Of a stretch of DNA of 5,012 nt, positions 1 to 5,012 are shown piece after piece. The notes beneath the pieces were generated by a model. The model was given only the letters and a program-made list of their open reading frames with translations. It did no database searches and was not told the DNA's origin. Where the stretch lies: assembly GCA_031178805.1 (NCBI GenBank), contig JAPSIJ010000199.1:1-5012 (forward strand), read 5' to 3'. This DNA comes from Cellulomonas sp. Lineage in GTDB: Bacteria > Actinomycetota > Actinomycetes > Actinomycetales > Cellulomonadaceae. The first letter of the stretch is position 1; each line of letters begins with the position of its first letter. Both the position numbers and the translations under genes were made by a program.

Positions 1-446
1 CCCGGATCCTCCGGCTCGCGTCCGCGGGCGTGCTGCCGCTGCTGGAGCGGCGCGGCGGCCCGCCCGTGCGGGTGGACCTGACCGACGTGCACACGGCCGC
101 GCACTACCTCACCGAGGCGGTGGCCCGTCGCGCCGAGGGGCTGTACCACGTGACCAACGCCGAGCCCGTCGACCTGTACCCGTTCCTGCTGTCCGTGCTG
201 CGCCGGCTCGGCGCCGAGCCGCGGACCGTGCGCGTGCCGCCGGCCCTGGTGCGCGCGCTCGCGGGGGCGGGGGAGCAGGTGTCCGCCACGCTGCTCGGCT
301 ACCGCGAGCCCCCGATCACCCGGTTCGGGGTGTCCGTGCTCTCCCGGTCCAAGACCTTCGACGTCCGCCGCACGCTGCGCGACCTCGGCGCGCCGTCGGT
401 GTCGCTCGCGGAGAGCGTCGAGCGGATCGCGCGCGCCCGTGCGTGA
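1..446 (+). CDS. NAD(P)-dependent epimerase/dehydratase family protein (extended SDR, 3-beta-HSD/OleD-like), 3' end only
   Basis: This is the C-terminal part of an extended short-chain dehydrogenase. The reading frame is open from position 3 and gives 147 residues before TGA at 444-446. The N-terminal Rossmann fold with its glycine-rich NAD(P) motif and the Tyr-x-x-x-Lys catalytic pair would lie upstream of the window. What is visible fits the substrate-binding half of the family: a VDLTDVHTAAHYLTEAV stretch (about 72-122) like the usual 'DV.D.a.a...A' segment, then GLYHVTNAEPVDL, where family members have 'G..Y.i.....v', then PPITRFGVSVLSRSKTFDV (about 309-365), and a terminal RRTLRDLGAPSVSLAES matching the 'ar..LGy.P..s..eg' ending. 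The TRF..s.Ls...FD pattern recalls 3-beta-hydroxysteroid dehydrogenase and OleD-type reductases, which reduce beta-keto acyl products; sugar epimerase is the alternative. The GTG at 30 is an internal valine, not a start. It overlaps the next gene by 8 nt, so the two are probably cotranscribed. The family is fairly sure; the substrate is unknown. Confidence 0.85.
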   Translation, partial: RILRLASAGVLPLLERRGGPPVRVDLTDVHTAAHYLTEAVARRAEGLYHVTNAEPVDLYPFLLSVLRRLGAEPRTVRVPPALVRALAGAGEQVSATLLGYREPPITRFGVSVLSRSKTFDVRRTLRDLGAPSVSLAESVERIARARA

Positions 447-1596
447 GGCGGCGGCGCTCGCGGCCGCCGGGCTGCTCGCGGCGGTGCAGGCCGCGCGCCT
501 GACCTCGGCCGCCCGCGCCGTGGCCGCGCCGGCGCCCGCGCCCGCGCCGGTCGGCGAGCTGGCGGGCGTCACCGTGCTGGTCCCGGTGCGGTCGGGCGAC
601 CCGCTGCTGCCCGCCACGCTCGCGGCGTCCGCGGCGACGCTCGCCCCCGCGCGGGTGCTGCTGCTCGCCGACGAGGACGACCCCGCGGGCGTCGCCGCCG
701 CCGAGGCCGCGCGCGCCGCCGGCCCGCACGTGGCGGTGCGCCGCTGCCCGCCGCCGCCGGCCGGCGTGAACCCGAAGGTGCACAAGCTCGCGGCCGTCGC
801 CCCGGACGCGGGCCCGCGGGTGCTGCTGCTGGACGACGACACCGTGCTGCCCCCCGGCGGGCTGGCGCGGCTCGCGGGCGAGCTCGACGGCGCCGACCTG
901 GTCACCGGCGTCCCGGTGTACCGGGAGCAGGGCGGGCTGTGGTCCCGGCTGGTCGCGGCGTTCGTCAACGGCTCCGCCCTGCCGACCTACCTCCCGATGG
1001 CGCGGACCGGCCCGCCGGTCACCGTGAACGGCATGGTGCTGCTCACCCGCCAGGACGCGCTCGCGGCGGTCGGCGGGCTCGCGGCCGTGGCCGACGCCAC
1101 CTGCGACGACTACGCGCTCGCCCTGGCCTACCGCGCGCACGGGCTCCGGATCGTGCAGTCCGCGCAGCCGGTGCACCTGACCACCACCGTGACGGGCCTG
1201 CCGGCGTACGCCCGCCTGCTGCGCCGCTGGCTGCTGTTCGGCGGCGAGGTGCTGCGCCGCGACGCGAGCCCGCGCCTGCTGGTGCTCGTCGTGCTGCCGG
1301 CCGTGCTGCCGGGCCTGGCGGCCGCGCTGGCCGCGTGGTCGGGCTCGCGGCGCGCCCGCGCCGCCACCGGGGCGGTGCTGCTGGGCAGCGCGGTGGGCAC
1401 CCGCGCGCTGCGCCGGCGGGTGGGCCGGGAGGGCACCGGCGTGCTGGGTGTGCTGCTGGAGCCGGTGGCGGCCCTGCTGCTGCCGCTGCACGGGCTGACG
1501 GCCGCGCTCGGGCCGCGCCGGGTGGTGTGGCGCGGGCGGTCCGTGCGCGTCGGCGTGGGGGGCGCCGCCGCGGGCCCGGGCGGGGGCCGGCGATGA
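439..1596 (+). CDS. Membrane glycosyltransferase family 2 (GT21/HpnI-like)
   Basis: A 385-residue GT-A-fold glycosyltransferase, probably using a nucleotide sugar at the cytoplasmic face of the membrane. An N-terminal hydrophobic helix (about residues 3-20) and a Pro-Ala linker (31-38) precede the catalytic domain (about 42-275). Visible motifs are VTVLVPV (44-50), LADEDDP (76-82), NPKVHK (111-116), the DDD metal/UDP site (132-134), VNGMVLLTR (196-204), CDDYALALA (222-230) with the presumed catalytic Asp, and LRRW (261-264). This D1-D2-D3-RW order, with the NPK block, is that of ceramide-glucosyltransferase-like enzymes such as HpnI. Two or three hydrophobic segments follow (about 279-300, 308-323, 335-357), then WRGRSVRV, a tail common in this group. 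The GTG at 439 is chosen because it keeps the N-terminal helix; it overlaps the preceding stop and has only a weak upstream GAGCGGA. An in-frame GTG at 484 would remove most of that helix. The acceptor is probably a lipid, judged only from membrane anchoring and neighbours. Confidence 0.87.
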   Translation: MREAAALAAAGLLAAVQAARLTSAARAVAAPAPAPAPVGELAGVTVLVPVRSGDPLLPATLAASAATLAPARVLLLADEDDPAGVAAAEAARAAGPHVAVRRCPPPPAGVNPKVHKLAAVAPDAGPRVLLLDDDTVLPPGGLARLAGELDGADLVTGVPVYREQGGLWSRLVAAFVNGSALPTYLPMARTGPPVTVNGMVLLTRQDALAAVGGLAAVADATCDDYALALAYRAHGLRIVQSAQPVHLTTTVTGLPAYARLLRRWLLFGGEVLRRDASPRLLVLVVLPAVLPGLAAALAAWSGSRRARAATGAVLLGSAVGTRALRRRVGREGTGVLGVLLEPVAALLLPLHGLTAALGPRRVVWRGRSVRVGVGGAAAGPGGGRR

Positions 1597-2231
1597 GGTG
1601 GCTGGACCGGCACGCGGCCTCGCCCTGCGTCGCGGCGCCCGCGGCGGCCCGCGCCGTGTGGCTGACCGGGCAGAGCTCGTGGCAGCACGCCCACCTGTCG
1701 CCCGGTCAGGTGGCCGTGCTGGCCGCGCTCGCGGCGGACGGCTGGACGCCGCTGCCGCTCGGCCTGCCCTGGACCGCGGCCGCCGCCGCGGGGGAGTACC
1801 GCCGCGCGCCGCTGGTCGCGGCGTCGCTGCGCAACGCCGCCCAGCACCTGGCCGCCCGGCCCGGCAGCCGGTTCGCGGCGCAGGTGGCGCGCCACCTGCA
1901 GCCGGTGCTCGACCGGACCGCCGACCGGCTGCTCCTGCTGTGCGGCAGCACCGGCGCGCAGCTGCTGGCCGTGGCCGCACCGCTGCTCACGGTCCCGCCC
2001 GGTCTGCGGGTGCAGGTGGTCGCGCTCGGCCCGGTCGGCCGGCTGCCCGCGGACGGCCCCTGGGAGGTGCACGTCGTGCGCGGCGACCGGGACCGGATCA
2101 GCCGCTGGGGCTGCCGGCGGCCGGCCGACGTCGTGGTGCCCGGGGGGCACCTGGACGCCGCGACGGGCCCCGCGGCCGTGGCGGCCGTGCGGCGGCTCAC
2201 CGGCGCGGCCGTCCCGGAGGCCGTCCGGTGA
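1593..2231 (+). CDS. Small alpha/beta-hydrolase-like protein of unknown function
   Basis: A 212-residue protein I do not recognise by name. It begins at ATG 1593, overlapping the upstream stop in an ATGA junction, with a G-rich run at 1582-1586 as a possible weak ribosome site. Its shape suggests a compact alpha/beta hydrolase: a beta strand VWLTGQ (22-27) near the N-terminus, the hydrophobic strand DRLLLLCGSTGAQLL (111-125) with Ser119 in a CGSTG turn resembling a nucleophile elbow, VHVVRGDRDRIS (159-170) with Asp165 or Asp167 where the family has its acid, and VVPGGHLDA (181-189) with His186 where the catalytic His would be. The strand-Ser, Asp, His order and spacing suit the fold, but the first Gly of GxSxG is Cys and the protein is shorter than typical family members. 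No signal peptide or membrane helix is evident. Flanked by two glycosyltransferases in one operon, it may act on an ester, thioester or lactone intermediate. The gene is certain; the fold is an inference and the activity is not known. Confidence 0.78.
   Translation: MRWLDRHAASPCVAAPAAARAVWLTGQSSWQHAHLSPGQVAVLAALAADGWTPLPLGLPWTAAAAAGEYRRAPLVAASLRNAAQHLAARPGSRFAAQVARHLQPVLDRTADRLLLLCGSTGAQLLAVAAPLLTVPPGLRVQVVALGPVGRLPADGPWEVHVVRGDRDRISRWGCRRPADVVVPGGHLDAATGPAAVAAVRRLTGAAVPEAVR
2216..2220 (+). promoter_or_regulatory. Ribosome binding site for the GT1 glycosyltransferase
   Basis: GGAGG lies 7 nt before the GTG at 2228, inside the last codons of the preceding gene. It is the clearest Shine-Dalgarno match among the gene starts in the window and supports starting the glycosyltransferase at 2228, rather than reading it as a fusion with the long open frame that continues upstream to 1598. 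Confidence 0.7.
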
Positions 2232-3472
2232 CCGCCCGGCTGCTGCTGGCGGCCCCGCCGTTCGCGGGGCACCTGAACCCGCTGCTCACCCTCGGACGGG
2301 GGCTGCGCGACCGCGGCTTCGACGTCCGGTTCGCCACCGGCGCCGCGAAGGCGGACCTGGTGCGGGCGCACGGCTTCCCGGTGCTGCCGCTGCTCGCGGA
2401 CGACCCCGGCGTGTTCGACCGGATCTCGGACACCGCCGGCCCCGTCCGGTCCGACCCGCTGCTGCTCACCCGGCAGCTGCGGGCCAACCTCGCGCTGCTG
2501 CCCCGCGCGGACGCCGAGCTCGACGCCCTGGTCCGCCGGGACCGGCACGACGCGGTGCTCGCCGACTTCACCGCCCCCGTCGCGGGGCTGGTCGCCGAGC
2601 GGCACGGGCTGCCGTGGCTCACCACGATGCCGACGCCGCTGGCGCTGGAGACGCGCACCGGCACGCCGTCCTACCTCGGCGGCTGGGGACCGGCCCGGCA
2701 CGCCGGCCACCGGGTGCGGGACGCGGCCGGCCGGGCCGCCACCCGCGCCGCCAAGCGGGGGATGCAGGCGGTGCTGCACCGCCGGTTCCGGGCGGCGGGC
2801 GTCTCGGTGTACCGGCCGGACGGCTCCGAGGCGGCGTACTCGCCGACCGCGATCCTCGGCCTCGGCATGCGCGAGCTCGAGCTGCCGCGCGACTGGCCGG
2901 CCGCGTTCCGGATGATCGGCCCGGTCACCGCGACGGCGGAGCCCTGGCCCGAGCCGCCGGTGCTGCCCGGCGGCCCGCTCGTGCTCGTCACCCTCGGCAC
3001 GCACCTGCGCTGGGCCAAGCGGGACCTGGTGGCGCACGCGCGGGCGCTCGTGCCCGCGGCCGGCGGCCTGCCGGTGGTGGTCAGCCTCGGCGACGCCGGC
3101 CGGCGCTCGCCCCGCCCCCTGGCGGTCGAGGACGGCGTGCACGTGTTCGGCCACCTGCCGTACGACGCCGTCCTGCCCCGGTGCGCGGCGGTCGTGCACC
3201 ACGGCGGGGCCGGGATCACCTACAGCGCCGTGCGCGCGGGCGTGCCCGCCGTGGTCTGCCCGCAGGACTACGACCAGTTCGACTTCGCGGCGCGCATCCA
3301 GGCGGCGGGTGCCGGCGTCCGCGTCCGGCGGCTGGGCACCCGGGCGGCCGCCGACGCGCTGCGGGCGGTGCTGGCCGCCGACCGCGCGCCGCTCGCCGCC
3401 CTGGCGCGGGCCGCGGCGGGGTACGACCCGGTCGCCGCGACCGCGGACGCCCTGGCCGACGCGCTGCGCTGA
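2228..3472 (+). CDS. GT1 (MGT/UGT-type) glycosyltransferase
   Basis: A 414-residue GT-B-fold transferase that moves sugar from a nucleotide donor to a small hydrophobic acceptor in the cytosol. Its length is normal for the MGT family. The N-terminal acceptor domain opens with LLLAAPPFAGHLNPLLTLG; His15 in GHLNP is the expected catalytic base, and Asp113 in VLADF is a candidate partner. The C-terminal donor domain starts with LVLVTLGTHL (251-260) and contains VHVFGHLPYDAVLP (304-317), the HHGGAG donor signature (324-329), AGVPAVVCPQ (337-346) and DQ (349-350), which normally contacts the sugar. The GTG at 2228 forms a GTGA overlap with the preceding stop and has GGAGG upstream. The same open frame continues back to 1598, but that region is out-of-frame shadow of the hydrolase-like gene. 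A basic stretch around residues 157-188 could face a membrane. Relatives include macrolide, rhamnolipid and zeaxanthin (CrtX) glycosyltransferases, so the acceptor cannot be named. It is the last gene of the plus-strand operon. Confidence 0.92.
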   Translation: MTARLLLAAPPFAGHLNPLLTLGRGLRDRGFDVRFATGAAKADLVRAHGFPVLPLLADDPGVFDRISDTAGPVRSDPLLLTRQLRANLALLPRADAELDALVRRDRHDAVLADFTAPVAGLVAERHGLPWLTTMPTPLALETRTGTPSYLGGWGPARHAGHRVRDAAGRAATRAAKRGMQAVLHRRFRAAGVSVYRPDGSEAAYSPTAILGLGMRELELPRDWPAAFRMIGPVTATAEPWPEPPVLPGGPLVLVTLGTHLRWAKRDLVAHARALVPAAGGLPVVVSLGDAGRRSPRPLAVEDGVHVFGHLPYDAVLPRCAAVVHHGGAGITYSAVRAGVPAVVCPQDYDQFDFAARIQAAGAGVRVRRLGTRAAADALRAVLAADRAPLAALARAAAGYDPVAATADALADALR

Positions 3473-3477
3473 GGGTC
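3473..3477. other. Convergent 5-nt intergenic junction
   Basis: Only five bases (GGGTC) separate the TGA of the plus-strand glycosyltransferase from the TGA of the minus-strand MBL hydrolase. There is no room for an intergenic terminator, so transcripts from the two sides must end inside the opposing coding sequence or overlap. Confidence 0.9.
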
Positions 3478-4308
3478 TCAGCCCGCCAGCGCCGCCCGGG
3501 CGGCGACGATCGCGTCCTCGTCGTGCGACGGCAGCACGAGCACGTCCGGCCGGCGCCGGGCCAGCGCGTCCAGGGCCGCCAGCGTGCCGCGGTAGCGGGC
3601 CCAGTCGGCGGTCACGGCGCGGGCCACGGGGTGCGGCAGCTCGCCGTGGCTCACGGCGCGGGTGTGCCACGCGGCGTCGCCGACGAGCACCAGGTCGACG
3701 CCGGGCGTGCGCAGCACCAGCCCGAGGTGCCCGGCGCTGTGCCCGGGCAGCGGCAGCACCAGCACCCGGCCGTCGCCCAGCACGTCCCGGGCGCCGGCCA
3801 GCGGCGCCAGGTCGGCCTGGTCCGCCGGCGGCAGGTCGCCGGGGTCGACCACGCGGTCCGGCAGGTCGGCGGGCAGCAGCGCCGGCACCAGCCCGCGGCG
3901 GAGCCGGCCGACCCCGCGGGCGGACCGGGCCAGCGCCACGGCGCCGCGGTCCGCGACCACGCGGGCGCCGGGGAAGTCGCGCAGCCCGCCGACGTGGTCG
4001 GCGTGCAGGTGCGAGAGCACCACGGTGGTGACGTCGTCGGCGGCCACCCCGCGCGCGGCCAGCTGCGCGGCCACGGACTCCTCCGGGGTGACGTGCACGG
4101 GCAGCAGCGCGCCGTAGACCCGGTCGAGGCCGCGGGACACCGCCGCGCGGACCCGGGGCGCGTACCCGGTGTCGAACAGCAGCACCCCGTCCGCGTGCTC
4201 GACGACCGCGACGAGGGCGGGGAACCGCACCGGAGCGCGCCCGGCCCCGCGGCGGGCGACGCCGGCGGGGTGGGTGGTCCAGCCGGCGGTGAGCAGGTGG
4301 GTGCGCAC
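3478..4308 (-). CDS. Metallo-beta-lactamase-fold hydrolase
   Basis: A 276-residue MBL-fold hydrolase with a complete set of metal ligands. SHLHADHVGG carries His100, His102, Asp104 and His105; PGHSAGH gives His190; VGDAAWH gives the bridging Asp211; and PSHDED gives His262. LLFDTGY (43-49) is the usual beta strand before the active site. This is the pattern of dinuclear zinc lactonase and thioesterase relatives such as the AHL-lactonase group, so an ester, lactone or thioester bond is the likely target; classical beta-lactamase activity is not implied. No signal peptide is seen, so it is probably cytosolic. The N-terminal HLLTAGWTTHP followed by FPALVAVVEH resembles MBL proteins I recall beside FabH-like genes in other bacteria (memory, not checked). 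The GTG at 4308-4306 is the start, 1 nt after the ketosynthase stop and without a good Shine-Dalgarno, so expression probably depends on coupling to that gene. Confidence 0.92.
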   Translation of the reverse strand: MRTHLLTAGWTTHPAGVARRGAGRAPVRFPALVAVVEHADGVLLFDTGYAPRVRAAVSRGLDRVYGALLPVHVTPEESVAAQLAARGVAADDVTTVVLSHLHADHVGGLRDFPGARVVADRGAVALARSARGVGRLRRGLVPALLPADLPDRVVDPGDLPPADQADLAPLAGARDVLGDGRVLVLPLPGHSAGHLGLVLRTPGVDLVLVGDAAWHTRAVSHGELPHPVARAVTADWARYRGTLAALDALARRRPDVLVLPSHDEDAIVAARAALAG

Positions 4309-4309
4309 G

Positions 4310-5012
4310 TCAGTACCGCAGCACGGTCGCGGACACGGTGAGCCCCGCGCCGGTGCCGAGCAGCAGCGCCGTGTCGCCGCGGCGCAGCCGCCCCGAGACG
4401 ACGGCGTGGTGCAGCGCGGTCGGGACGGAGGCGGACACCTGGTTGCCGTGGTCCGCGAGCACGTCCACCACGGCCTCGGCGCGCACGCCGGTGCGCTCGC
4501 GCAGGTACCGCAGCCCCACGGCGCTGGCCTGGTGCGGGACGAGCACGTCCACGTCCGCCGGGGCGATCCCGGCGCGCTGCTCCACGTCGCGGAGGAACGC
4601 GGGCACGGTGCGCGCGACGTGCCGCAGCAGCACGGCGCCGTCCATCCGGAACAGGTACGCCGCGGGGTCCGGCGGCGGCGTGAGGGTGTTCCACCGGGTG
4701 CCGCCCGCCTCGATCCGGCAGGCGCGCCACGCCTCCGGCCAGGTGGCGGACCGGGACGCCAGCACCGCCGAGGACTGCCCCGGTCCCGCGGGCCCGAGCA
4801 CGACCGCCGCCGCGCCGTCGCCGAACAGGGCGCTGCTCTCCGTCTCGGCGTGGTCCAGGCCCTTGGAGGCGATCTCGGTGGCGACGACCGCGACCCGCTC
4901 CCAGCGGCCGGACGCGATCCCGGCCGCGGCGATCCCGAGGCCGGTGAGGAACCCGACGCAGGACGCGTTGACGTCGAACGCCTCGGTCCGGCCGCCCGGC
5001 GCGCCGAGCGCG
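4310..5012 (-). CDS. 3-oxoacyl-ACP synthase III family protein (KAS III, FabH/OleA-like), 5' end outside window
   Basis: A thiolase-fold condensing enzyme that would join an acyl-CoA or acyl-ACP starter to a second acyl unit. The visible C-terminal 233 residues are open from 5011 to the TGA at 4312-4310; about 100 N-terminal residues are missing for a normal length near 330. The full Cys-His-Asn triad is present: FDVNASCVGFLTGL with the acyl-accepting Cys at 4958-4960, VPHQAS with His at 4532-4534, and DHGNQVSAS with Asn at 4442-4444. ATEIASKG and ALFGDGAAAVVLG are also typical KAS III blocks, and GTGAGLTVSATVLRY matches the usual glycine-rich ending. GTG at 4801 is internal. It is paired with an MBL hydrolase rather than with fabD/acpP/fabF, so a specialised role is more likely than housekeeping fatty-acid initiation. 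OleA is distinguished partly by a glutamate upstream of the Cys, which lies off the window, so FabH-like and OleA-like roles cannot be separated here. Confidence 0.93.
   Translation of the reverse strand, partial: ALGAPGGRTEAFDVNASCVGFLTGLGIAAAGIASGRWERVAVVATEIASKGLDHAETESSALFGDGAAAVVLGPAGPGQSSAVLASRSATWPEAWRACRIEAGGTRWNTLTPPPDPAAYLFRMDGAVLLRHVARTVPAFLRDVEQRAGIAPADVDVLVPHQASAVGLRYLRERTGVRAEAVVDVLADHGNQVSASVPTALHHAVVSGRLRRGDTALLLGTGAGLTVSATVLRY

Noticed and set aside
529..552. GCGCCC-type short repeat that might be a microsatellite or regulatory repeat.
   Set aside because: It is in-frame coding for a Pro-Ala linker (residues 31-38) between the N-terminal helix and the catalytic domain of the GT2 enzyme, an ordinary feature in high-GC genomes.
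316..1980. Long minus-strand open frame (554 codons) opposite the plus-strand genes.
   Set aside because: Very G+C-rich DNA lacks stops on the antisense strand. The translation is low-complexity Arg/Ala/Gly/Gln sequence without motifs, while the plus strand carries clear glycosyltransferase signatures.
1598..2227. Open frame upstream of the GT1 gene that would give a 624-residue fusion.
   Set aside because: The stretch translates into Arg/Ala/Gly/Pro-rich sequence with no family motif and is the out-of-frame shadow of the hydrolase-like gene. GGAGG and a GTG with GTGA overlap mark the real start at 2228.
3473..3520. Possible rho-independent terminator at the convergent junction.
   Set aside because: I see no stem-loop followed by a T-run on either strand; G+C-rich inverted repeats arise by chance throughout this sequence.
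1706..3670. Minus-strand open frame (654 codons) spanning the GT1 gene and crossing the convergent junction.
   Set aside because: Low-complexity antisense translation that runs across two genuine genes; no domain is recognisable.
2614..4341. Plus-strand frame running through the GT1 gene and antisense to the MBL gene.
   Set aside because: It crosses the real stops of both genes out of frame and gives compositionally biased sequence. The MBL motifs are on the minus strand.
4310..4801. GTG at 4801 as the start of a short 163-residue ketosynthase fragment.
   Set aside because: The frame stays open upstream to the window edge and encodes the active-site Cys block and the FGDGAAA motif, so the GTG is an internal valine.

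Overview
The window is very G+C-rich, with almost every third codon position G or C, long spurious antisense frames, GTG as well as ATG starts, and overlapping ATGA/GTGA gene junctions. This suggests a high-GC actinomycete chromosome; I cannot name the genus. No rRNA, tRNA, CRISPR array, insertion sequence or obvious repeat is visible. The whole window is packed with protein-coding genes.

Layout. A plus-strand operon fills positions 1-3472: the 3' end of an extended-SDR (NAD(P)-dependent epimerase/dehydratase or 3-beta-HSD/OleD-like) gene (1-446), a membrane GT2/GT21-like glycosyltransferase (439-1596), a small alpha/beta-hydrolase-like protein with no clear name (1593-2231), and a soluble GT1/MGT-type glycosyltransferase (2228-3472). 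All three junctions overlap (8, 4 and 4 nt), so the genes are probably translationally coupled. A minus-strand pair fills 3478-5012: a ketoacyl synthase III (FabH/OleA-like, 5' end outside the window) followed after 1 nt by a metallo-beta-lactamase-fold hydrolase. The two operons converge with only 5 nt between their stop codons. Both promoters lie outside the window.

How the genes may work together (inference). A KAS III enzyme could condense acyl-CoA or acyl-ACP units. The SDR could reduce the beta-keto product. The MBL-fold and alpha/beta-hydrolase-like proteins could hydrolyse a thioester, ester or lactone. Two glycosyltransferases of unrelated fold, one membrane-bound and one cytosolic, could then decorate the lipid. 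The set looks like a compact cluster for a glycosylated fatty-acid- or polyketide-derived lipid. It partly resembles an olefin/beta-lactone (Ole) gene set, but it is not a recognised pathway from this window alone. An acyl-activating enzyme and a carrier protein, which such a route would probably need, are not seen here and could lie on either side.
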